Source: Bacteroidota bacterium (GTDB lineage: Bacteria; Bacteroidota; Bacteroidia; Bacteroidales; VadinHA17). From it: 6,313 bases of DNA. Position 1 is the first letter of the stretch. Each line of letters starts with the position of its first letter. The position numbers were made by a program, and so were the translations under genes. Under the pieces are notes generated by a model, which saw only the letters and a list, made by a program, of their open reading frames with translations, was not told the origin of the DNA and made no database searches. The stretch covers positions 1 to 6,313 of the forward strand of contig JAUWPX010000094.1 of NCBI GenBank assembly GCA_030611395.1. The letters are read 5' to 3'. Below are positions 1 through 5,877 of this stretch, piece after piece.

Positions 1-613
1 GGGAGCCAATGCAGGAAAGAAGGTAAAACTTACATTAAGTACTTCAACTAAAGGCGTTACAATTGCTAATCCTGTAATTGAAATGGATAATATCGGGAGC
101 GGAGAACTTGTTTGGTTATCTTCCGGTTTTAAAGTTACCGCGGCAAATAATCCGCCATCAAACGGCGCTCCTTTCAGAATCAGATTCAACCTTACAATTA
201 CCGATGACAAGAACAATACCTGGAATGATGAATTTGATGCACCTGTGTTTTTTGATGTTCCCGGGTTTACTAATATAGGTATAGATGATGGTGACAGCGA
301 GATCTTTGGAAGCGGAAACGGTAATAATATTGCAGAACCCGGTGAAACCATTATGATCTACGAAGTTAGTCACCGTACAAGGTTATACTACGATGATCAG
401 TATATAGATGATGAACGTTTACATGATGACCTGCAACCAGATAAATGGGGTGATGGTTATGCATTGTCTTCTATTATTCATATATCGGAAGATTGCCCGA
501 TTGGACATCAGATCAAGTTCCTGGCCAGTTATGAGGTAAAGGAGTGGAAAACCATAAAAAGAAATGTTACATGGGGTACCTTTACTATTACTGTTGGGGG
601 GAAAACCCCATAA
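1..613 (+). CDS. C-terminal part of an EPGE-repeat beta-sandwich surface protein (5' end outside window)
   Basis: The frame is open from the window edge (first full codon at 2) to a TAA at 611-613, giving 203 visible residues, so the true start lies upstream; the internal ATG at 83 is not a start. The visible part looks like two Ig/CARDB-like beta-sandwich units. The first (about residues 1-87) is rich in alternating hydrophobic strands ending in DAPVFFDVPG. The second opens with an Asp/Gly/Asn-rich linker leading into NIAEPGE, a start-of-unit motif I associate with secreted Bacteroidota adhesin or protease-associated repeats. No catalytic motif, membrane segment or recognisable C-terminal sorting domain is visible; the protein simply ends in GGKTP. 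It lies 27 bp upstream of a lipoprotein gene on the same strand, suggesting one transcript. Function is unknown; extracytoplasmic location is inferred. Confidence 0.8.
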   Translation, partial: GANAGKKVKLTLSTSTKGVTIANPVIEMDNIGSGELVWLSSGFKVTAANNPPSNGAPFRIRFNLTITDDKNNTWNDEFDAPVFFDVPGFTNIGIDDGDSEIFGSGNGNNIAEPGETIMIYEVSHRTRLYYDDQYIDDERLHDDLQPDKWGDGYALSSIIHISEDCPIGHQIKFLASYEVKEWKTIKRNVTWGTFTITVGGKTP

Positions 614-640
614 TTTATATTATAACTTAAAAACAAATTC

Positions 641-3211
641 ATGAAACCGGATTCGTTACTTATTGGTATTCTGGTCTTTATAGTGATGTCCTGCAATACC
701 ACAAATAATAATACAGGCATGCAGGATGATTGTTCCGATTCACAGGGATGGAAAGAAGTCAGTCCTGACGGTGATACAATTCCTGCAACATTGAAATTGG
801 AATCAAAAAACGGGTATCTCACTATTTTTCATAAACACAGGTCACTGGAGCAAGCTTATAAACGTCACTCCTGGATTAAGACTAATATTGATTATTCAAC
901 CAATTTGCGAAAAGATTACGGTCTCGTCGATTTGGATAAATACCATTTTATGGTACTGAATATTATAGAAAAAGGATCAAGCAGCTACATTGACATCAAT
1001 GGATATACCACTAAATTGGGCTATACAACCGGCATAACGGCTATAGATCTTCGTGATTATGATGACAATAGAATTAAAGGGAAGCAGAATGTAAACATTG
1101 GAATAGATTTACAGGACAATCATACGAGTCTTATTTTAGACGATATAAAACTTGTTTCAAAACTAACTGATAAAGAGAAAGAGAAACTAATTGGCAGGGG
1201 GTTAACTATTCGCGATGAAAACCTGAAACCCTTACCTTATCATGGCCTGGAAGCGCTCAAAGCAAGGGAGAATATACTGCTTCCGGTAGTTGATGGGGAA
1301 GAGATGGTGATCTTCCGGGATGATGCAACGGGAGGGATCACCACCCGTTTAACAGCTACACCAGGGGATGATTATTTTGGAGAAGGGGGTATCTGGTCTG
1401 CTGACGGGGCAGCAATTAAGTTTAAGAGCGGAAGAGACATAGGTGGAATTCCGGTATGTATTCCCGGGGAAGGCAGGGTAATTGCCGGTCCGGCAGGAGC
1501 CGACTGGAGGATGTGGAGTCCGGTAAACCAGGAAATTTTATATGTAATGAAAAGAGATGGTATGAATTTCAGTGTCTCTTCATGGGACAGGGTATCCGGA
1601 AGGTCACAACATATCGCTGATTTCACTGTGCCTGAAATCGGATCGTATGTAGAATTTAAGCGCTTCACCCCTGAAGGCAATATTGTTGTGTGTTTCCGTG
1701 AAACGCCCCATTTATATATTATAGATATTAATAAAAAAGAAGCGAAATATATAAAGCTTCCCACACGCCTTAAAGATGCCGGTTTTATATCAAAAGAGAA
1801 TATAGTACGATGGGCTAATTGTTATACATTCGAATTACGGTGGAAAAATCCTGATACCGGAGAAGAAGGCCTGGCACCCAGTTTTAGTGCCGGACATGCC
1901 AGTCATGGTACTAATGGTATGGTCGCAAATTTCGGGGGGCATCTTAATGTTTTTGTGCCGCACGAAGTTGGGTTAACACGAACCCCCGGCGACCTTATAT
2001 CCATCTGGGCTAACTGGGAAAATGACATAGTGACGGATTATGGAAGACTGACTGCTGATAATAAATATGTTTTTACTAATGGTAACAGGGGAGATGTTGC
2101 CAAACAACACCTTATGATACCATCTGATGATCCGGGAGCAGTGATGCGTGTAGCGAGGTACTTCACGAAGTTTTCATGGACATCCACTACCTATAGCCGT
2201 CCCAGTCCTGATTATACAAAACTGATTTACAATGAGAACGCTATTGGAAGCACCGAACTACACATGGTTTATACCCGTCGTCCGGATGCTCCGGAAAATG
2301 TAAAACTTGAGGGTAATATCTTATCATGGACCGCACCGGAAAGAAAAAAAGAGACTCTGGGTTATAATATTTATGGCTCAAACCAAAGCGGTCTTGATTT
2401 CACACGGATCAATAAAGATCCTGTTGAAGGAAATAAAATTGCAGTAAAAGGTATTTGGAAATTTTATTCGGTAACCGCGGTTGAACATTCCGGTTTGGAA
2501 AGCGGGTTTTCGCAAGAGGTGTCCCGGAATGGCGCAAAGACTTTTTACTTTGAAGCCGAAGAGATGACCCTAACGCCTCCGGCACGACGTTTTTTTGATG
2601 GTTATTGTAATAATTTCCAGTGTGTTAGAATAAATGCCGAATCAGAGGAAGAAAAAAGCAAATCCGGCATTGTTCGCCTTCCATTGAAAAATTTACCGCA
2701 AGATAATTATACTATTTGGGCAAGAGTGAAAGGAAACGGGGAATGGTCTGTAAACTCAATATCAATTCCTGTTTCCTCTGATGAATGGAGATGGGTACAA
2801 TTAACCGGTGATGTTCTTGTGGATACTGATAAATTTATTGATATATCATCCGGTGACGATGCACTGAAGCTGGATATGATCCTGTTTACTACCGGTGATT
2901 TTATTCCCGGTGCTCCTGATCCGCGTGATGGGAAACCGCCGGAGCAACTCAGTGGACTTACTGCCAAAGTTAGTGGAAATCAGGTTAAGATTTCCTGGTC
3001 TGCGTCAAAAGCAGCGGACCTGCATCATTATTCAGTTTACTGTGGAGATTCAGAGGATTTTGTCTGTGACAACGCTACAATTATCCGGTCTGTATTTAAA
3101 AACTCCATCATGGATGCACTTCCCGGCAGTCCGGCTGGCTTATACTATAAAGTAGTGGCGGTTGATAACAGATGGAATGAAAGCGAACCGGTTACGGTCA
3201 TGGTTCAATAA
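641..3211 (+). CDS. Multidomain lipoprotein: beta-propeller with fibronectin III and carbohydrate-binding-type domains
   Basis: This is a complete gene of 856 residues. A short hydrophobic signal ends in the lipobox VMSC (Cys18), so the mature protein is predicted to be lipid-anchored. Apparent order: a first beta-sandwich domain resembling a carbohydrate-binding module (about 31-173); a TolB/WD40-like beta-propeller (about 210-545) with blade motifs such as WSADG (252-256) and PSPDYTKLIY (521-530); a fibronectin III domain (about 548-629); a second CBM-like domain opening with FEAEEM (about 634-756); and a final fibronectin III domain (about 766-856). A His-rich loop, GHASHG with H419 and H422 plus H434, could be a metal or catalytic site, but this is speculation. 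The start is supported by the signal peptide; the leader is A-rich without Shine-Dalgarno, as usual in Bacteroidota. The architecture suggests polysaccharide binding or breakdown (oligogalacturonate-lyase-like propellers are one candidate), but no enzyme family can be assigned from the sequence alone. Confidence 0.9.
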   Translation: MKPDSLLIGILVFIVMSCNTTNNNTGMQDDCSDSQGWKEVSPDGDTIPATLKLESKNGYLTIFHKHRSLEQAYKRHSWIKTNIDYSTNLRKDYGLVDLDKYHFMVLNIIEKGSSSYIDINGYTTKLGYTTGITAIDLRDYDDNRIKGKQNVNIGIDLQDNHTSLILDDIKLVSKLTDKEKEKLIGRGLTIRDENLKPLPYHGLEALKARENILLPVVDGEEMVIFRDDATGGITTRLTATPGDDYFGEGGIWSADGAAIKFKSGRDIGGIPVCIPGEGRVIAGPAGADWRMWSPVNQEILYVMKRDGMNFSVSSWDRVSGRSQHIADFTVPEIGSYVEFKRFTPEGNIVVCFRETPHLYIIDINKKEAKYIKLPTRLKDAGFISKENIVRWANCYTFELRWKNPDTGEEGLAPSFSAGHASHGTNGMVANFGGHLNVFVPHEVGLTRTPGDLISIWANWENDIVTDYGRLTADNKYVFTNGNRGDVAKQHLMIPSDDPGAVMRVARYFTKFSWTSTTYSRPSPDYTKLIYNENAIGSTELHMVYTRRPDAPENVKLEGNILSWTAPERKKETLGYNIYGSNQSGLDFTRINKDPVEGNKIAVKGIWKFYSVTAVEHSGLESGFSQEVSRNGAKTFYFEAEEMTLTPPARRFFDGYCNNFQCVRINAESEEEKSKSGIVRLPLKNLPQDNYTIWARVKGNGEWSVNSISIPVSSDEWRWVQLTGDVLVDTDKFIDISSGDDALKLDMILFTTGDFIPGAPDPRDGKPPEQLSGLTAKVSGNQVKISWSASKAADLHHYSVYCGDSEDFVCDNATIIRSVFKNSIMDALPGSPAGLYYKVVAVDNRWNESEPVTVMVQ

Positions 3212-3212
3212 G

Positions 3213-3231
3213 AACGTTTTGGCTATACTGC
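3213..3231. repeat. Boundary motif copy 1 (AACG-N7-TATACTGC)
   Basis: It begins 1 bp after the lipoprotein stop codon, exactly where the AT-rich minus-strand island starts. It resembles 4782-4798 (AACG-N5-TATACCGC) in the same orientation. The two copies mark the left ends of the two island modules. The similarity is seen by eye and is short; recombination-site function (for example an integron attC-like half site) is only an inference. Confidence 0.35.
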
Positions 3232-3239
3232 ATGCCACT

Positions 3240-3445
3240 TTATTTTACCGTATTTTGTTGCTTCAAATAGATTAAATAGATTTTATAATCTCGTTTATCG
3301 CCAGGGTATTTCTCTATTGATTCAATTGATTCGTGAATATCGAAAAGATTCTTTTTAATCTCAAGCTCCATAAAGTAAAGTTTTTGTCCGGTTAATCGAA
3401 TCTTATCTGATTGTGCTGTTGTTTATTCATAGTATTTCGTTTCAT
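3240..3445 (-). pseudogene. Small frame-broken ORF downstream of the nuclease operon
   Basis: Two adjoining minus-strand frames look like pieces of one small protein. The upstream piece starts at ATG 3445, about 7 bp after a purine-rich AGGAAGGAAAG ribosome-binding-like stretch. It reads MKRNTMNKQQHNQIRFD and then a TAA (3394-3392). The downstream piece is in another frame, open from about 3422 to a TAA at 3242-3240. It holds a charged, helix-like stretch that includes KYPGDKRDYKIYLIYLKQQN. Adding one base near 3400 would join them into a protein of about 67 residues. Alternatively the downstream ORF alone (ATG 3371, 43 residues) is a real small gene. It follows the endonuclease gene by about 45 bp on the same strand. 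I do not recognise the family. Apart from this ORF I see nothing in 3212-3491, and no convincing terminator. Confidence 0.35.
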
Positions 3446-3491
3446 AATTGCACTTTCCTTCCTCTTGCATTTAGCTTTTGTTAGTGTTTCG

Positions 3492-4487
3492 TTATTTATT
3501 TCCTGCGTTAATATATTTTTTCTCTATGAATTCTTGAACTGATTTTCCATTACTCAAAACGTCAATTATTTCTTCTACTTCAATTGGAACAATTAGTATA
3601 TCATCTTTTGAATTTCGTAAATCTTCATCAAAAAATGTTTTCGCATATCCTAAACCTGAAATGAAAAAGCCAAGTTTTGCTCGACCTCTTCTATTAATTA
3701 ATTTCTCCCGAAAAGCTACATATTCATTTTTCCCTGCTTTTTTAGTTGTCCAGTTTTTACATTCGGCAAGAATTAATGTGCTTTCTGATTGCCAAATCCC
3801 TTCTGAAGATTTATTTAAAATTACGAGGTCTATTTCTTCTGTTTTAGTTCTTTGTCTCTCAATAATTTTCAAATCTTTTATTTCTGAGAAAAACCTTACT
3901 GATAATTCTTCTAATAGCTGTCCTTTTTCATTTTTAAGTTTTTTATTAGCAGTTGCAACTTTTAGTTTTTCAATTAGTTCAGGCAGTTTAAATAATCTGG
4001 ATTTTGAATATTTTTCTGTTATACTGTTAACATGAAGTCCTATTTCTTCTTGGGCTAAATGCAATTTGTTATCTATCCATTCCATTACAATCATTGCTTC
4101 ATTAAAAGCGTCAATTAATTTTCCTTTTTGCGAATTCAACTTAATTGTAAAATACAAATGACACCAATCTCCATCATCTGTAAATTCTATGTTAAATATA
4201 TCTTTGAATTCAGAATATCTAAATTCAGCTAACCTTTTCATCAAGTCCATATGGTACATTAGTCCCATTGGATAGTCCCAGAATTTGCGATACCAATCTA
4301 ATTGAACGAAAGCACAAAGAATATCTTCTTCAAACCCAAAACGACCTTCAAATTCTATAAGATAATGCCTTTCTTCATTTTGGTCACTAATTTCAATTTC
4401 ACAATTTTTAGAAATATCAATAATCTCAATTTCAGAAGCTTCTTTTTTTGAGAGATTTACTTCATAATCGTTTTCAAATAATTTCAT
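3492..4487 (-). CDS. PD-(D/E)XK restriction-endonuclease-like protein with an unknown N-terminal domain
   Basis: Predicted DNA-cleaving nuclease of 331 residues. The C-terminal half carries a PD-(D/E)XK (Mrr/REase-like) core: a helix with acidic residues E193/E194 after KGQLL, then EEID (D220), then the strand LILAECKNW supplying E242 and K244. D220, E242 and K244 fit the usual D...ExK active site. A following basic helix (about 256-271) and the strand LGFFISGLGYA complete the expected fold. The N-terminal half (about 1-155) is acidic and aromatic-rich (for example WYRKFWDYP) and unrecognised; it may sense a target or partner. The start at 4487 is supported by a 4-bp overlap (ATGA) with the stop of the HNH gene upstream, implying translational coupling. 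Composition is AT-rich relative to the lipoprotein region, consistent with transfer. A defence role is inferred; a housekeeping DNA-processing nuclease is not excluded. Confidence 0.78.
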   Translation of the reverse strand: MKLFENDYEVNLSKKEASEIEIIDISKNCEIEISDQNEERHYLIEFEGRFGFEEDILCAFVQLDWYRKFWDYPMGLMYHMDLMKRLAEFRYSEFKDIFNIEFTDDGDWCHLYFTIKLNSQKGKLIDAFNEAMIVMEWIDNKLHLAQEEIGLHVNSITEKYSKSRLFKLPELIEKLKVATANKKLKNEKGQLLEELSVRFFSEIKDLKIIERQRTKTEEIDLVILNKSSEGIWQSESTLILAECKNWTTKKAGKNEYVAFREKLINRRGRAKLGFFISGLGYAKTFFDEDLRNSKDDILIVPIEVEEIIDVLSNGKSVQEFIEKKYINAGNK

Positions 4488-4702
4488 AAGCTCTGCTTTC
4501 TAACGAACCGTTTTGTCCAAATCTCAAAATCTGTAATTGACAAATCTCCTTTTACATAATTGCAATGTTTACAGCAAGGAACACAGTTAGTTTTTATATA
4601 CCCTTTTGCATTGTCAACTCTATCAATTCCATTGGGTCCTGTTTTTCCACAATAATGGCAGTCATTTACTACGATAGAATTAAATTTCTTTTCCAAAATC
4701 AT
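4484..4702 (-). CDS. HNH-type zinc-finger nuclease-like protein, probably 5'-truncated
   Basis: The 72 residues read from ATG 4702 contain the compact phage-type HNH signature: CHYCG (C15, C18), GIDRVDN (26-31), GY, N39, and CCKHCN (C44, C47, N48) followed by a Lys. C15, C18, C44 and C47 would hold a structural zinc. In this subtype the position where a classical HNH protein has its first His appears to be Arg28, so catalysis is uncertain. The frame is open upstream of this ATG to codon 4789, encoding a Lys/Arg-rich helix-like stretch (AYKKRSENNF) of the sort that normally precedes the zinc knuckle in this family. This suggests that the original N-terminus has been lost at the module junction. 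No other ATG lies in that extension; an unusual start codon is possible. The stop overlaps the start of the endonuclease gene by 4 bp, so the two are probably one functional unit. Confidence 0.7.
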   Translation of the reverse strand: MILEKKFNSIVVNDCHYCGKTGPNGIDRVDNAKGYIKTNCVPCCKHCNYVKGDLSITDFEIWTKRFVRKQSL

Positions 4703-4781
4703 TTTATCAGTTGGAAAATTATTCTCAGATCTTTTTTTATAAGCATTACTTTCAAAAAGTACTAAACCGGCAATTAATTTT

Positions 4782-4798
4782 AACGCCTGTTATACCGC
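4782..4798. repeat. Boundary motif copy 2 (AACG-N5-TATACCGC)
   Basis: Same-orientation counterpart of 3213-3231. It spans the junction between the XRE gene (whose TAA stop is 4792-4790, inside the motif) and the open but start-less 5' part of the HNH frame. It overlaps the left arm of the 15-bp inverted repeat. Confidence 0.35.
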
Positions 4799-4803
4799 GT
4801 TTC
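4789..4803 (+). repeat. Left arm of a 15-bp imperfect inverted repeat bracketing the toxin-antitoxin-like module
   Basis: GTTATACCGCGTTTC here matches the reverse complement of 5863-5877 at 14 of 15 positions. The arm overlaps the last codons and stop of the XRE gene. By length alone such a match is near chance expectation for a 6-kb window; its position at the module edge is what makes it notable. Confidence 0.4.
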
Positions 4804-5281
4804 TTTCTTCTCTTATCAAATCATTTAAAGAATAATCAGAATATTTACCACTCTCAGCATTAGATAATCTATGAAGTTCATTTTTTGCTTGTATCTCAAT
4901 CCATAGCATTGGATTATGGTTAAATAAACGACCAAAAATCAATGCTAATTCATAATTTATCGAACGCTCTCCACTAATTAGTTTACTTAAATTTGATGGT
5001 TTTAAACCTAAATAATCCGCAAACTTATTTTGTTGTATTTGCAAAGAATTTAAGATGATTTTCAAAAACTCTCCTGCAGATTTGACTTCGCTCTTATCTG
5101 AGTTTATATAATCTTCCATTTGGTATTTAAAAGTCAATAAATTAATTTTTCTTCTTTGAGCATCAGAACGTGTTTTTGATTTTTTCAACAAAATAGCCTG
5201 AAATTCGTCAAACCCTTGTGTTCCAAAATTCATACGTTTTGTCAACATGCCTTTTTGTGGTTCATTTTTTTGCTTTTCCAT
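4790..5281 (-). CDS. HigA-type XRE-family antitoxin/regulator
   Basis: A 163-residue protein with a Cro/C1-type helix-turn-helix at about residues 68-125. Its signature is AGEFLKIILNSL, then the helix pair with NKFADYLGLKPSNLSKLISG, then SINYELALIFGRLFNHNPMLWIEIQ. The last part strongly resembles the HigA addiction-module pattern (alternating helices, then a sandwiched xPxxWxxxQ). About 65 extra N-terminal residues, basic and helical, precede the HTH; they may contact the partner protein. The gene begins 2 bp after the stop of the upstream 164-residue gene, giving the toxin-first order of higBA-type loci. Expected role: neutralise the partner and repress the shared promoter. The C-terminal end overlaps a repeat arm, and its stop codon is in frame with the HNH ORF beyond. 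Predicted from motif; activity is inferred. Confidence 0.75.
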   Translation of the reverse strand: MEKQKNEPQKGMLTKRMNFGTQGFDEFQAILLKKSKTRSDAQRRKINLLTFKYQMEDYINSDKSEVKSAGEFLKIILNSLQIQQNKFADYLGLKPSNLSKLISGERSINYELALIFGRLFNHNPMLWIEIQAKNELHRLSNAESGKYSDYSLNDLIREERNAV

Positions 5282-5283
5282 GA

Positions 5284-5778
5284 CTAATCAATTTTTGTTC
5301 TATATAAATACCTTTCAATCAATTTTTCTCCGTTTCCCCAATCTATAAACATCCTTTGGCCAAGTGCTAATTCTGCTCCATATTTTTTAGCGTACCACTC
5401 AATCAGGTTAGTTTTTGAGACAAACGTCAAAAATCCTTTATAATCACCTTCTATCTTAAAACTTTCTCTACAAGCGAAAGCTATCAGGCAACCAGCAACA
5501 TAATCATACCGCTTGTTTTCTTGTCCGATATTATGAGGAGCTAACTCCAAAGCATCCATTACTAACATATCGTATTCGAATTTCAACTGCAATGCTCCTT
5601 CCACTTGGTTGGGAGAATTTATTGTTCTCAAAATAAAGGTTTGGCCATTTTCCTCTTTTGATAATTGTCGCCAGTTAAAATTCCAACCATCTTTTTTGAG
5701 TGGAATTGTCCTTATATCAATCGGCACTATCTCAGATTTTATCAGTTTCCCATTTATTTTATCTAAGATGTAAATCAT
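5284..5778 (-). CDS. GNAT-fold-like protein, probable toxin partner of the XRE antitoxin
   Basis: A 164-residue soluble protein without signal peptide or membrane segment. The central part looks like an acetyltransferase (GNAT) core: strand MLVMDALELAPHN (71-83), a loop with NIGQENKRYDYVAG in the acetyl-CoA pyrophosphate-loop position, helix CLIAFACRESF, strand GFLTFVSKT (115-123), and the helix LIEWYAKKYGAEL typical of the GNAT C-terminus. The canonical R/QxxGxG/A motif is only loosely matched, so the fold call is moderate. It is the first gene of a tight pair with an XRE antitoxin (2-bp gap), which suggests a toxin role, perhaps acetylating tRNA or a protein. Known GNAT toxins mostly pair with ribbon-helix-helix antitoxins, so this pairing is less usual. 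The ATG at 5778 has no clear Shine-Dalgarno. It could instead be a non-toxic acetyltransferase with a regulator. Confidence 0.6.
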   Translation of the reverse strand: MIYILDKINGKLIKSEIVPIDIRTIPLKKDGWNFNWRQLSKEENGQTFILRTINSPNQVEGALQLKFEYDMLVMDALELAPHNIGQENKRYDYVAGCLIAFACRESFKIEGDYKGFLTFVSKTNLIEWYAKKYGAELALGQRMFIDWGNGEKLIERYLYRTKID

Positions 5779-5862
5779 ACTTACAAATATACAAATAAAT
5801 TATCTAAATTGTATAATATCTGTCTGATTTATTTTACACAAACGATAAATATATAGTGGTGG
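5779..5862 (-). promoter_or_regulatory. Probable promoter/operator region of the toxin-antitoxin-like pair
   Basis: An AT-rich 84-bp leader between the inverted-repeat arm and the first gene. It contains TATATTTG (5791-5784), matching the Bacteroidota -7 form TAnnTTTG, but I see no TTTG at the usual -33 spacing, and the box sits only 5 bp from the ATG. A direct repeat of ACAAAT (plus strand 5783-5788 and 5791-5796, 8-bp period) could serve as an operator for the XRE protein. The exact promoter is not resolved. Confidence 0.3.
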
Positions 5863-5877
5863 GAAATGCGGTATAAC
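5863..5877 (-). repeat. Right arm of the 15-bp imperfect inverted repeat
   Basis: GAAATGCGGTATAAC pairs with 4789-4803 with one mismatch. It ends immediately before the presumed IS end at 5878, so it is both the outer edge of the toxin-antitoxin-like module and the IS junction. Confidence 0.4.

Noticed and set aside
1372..1764. 130-codon minus-strand ORF inside the lipoprotein gene
   Set aside because: It lies antisense to a well-supported gene with clear domains, and its translation has no recognisable motif.
3204..3216. GTTC-AATAA-GAAC inverted repeat over the lipoprotein stop as a terminator
   Set aside because: The stem is only 4 bp, and the short T run that follows is interrupted; too weak to call.
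3661..4035. 124-codon plus-strand ORF inside the endonuclease gene
   Set aside because: Phe/Ser-rich translation expected from the antisense of an AT-rich, Lys/Glu-rich gene; the opposite strand carries the PD-(D/E)XK motif.
4732..4738. Run of seven T residues as a transcription terminator
   Set aside because: No stable hairpin precedes it on either strand, and it lies inside the open 5' extension of the HNH frame.
4484..5281. Possible read-through fusion of the XRE and HNH proteins, which share one reading frame
   Set aside because: They are separated by a plain TAA with no recoding signal visible; sharing a frame has a one-in-three chance.
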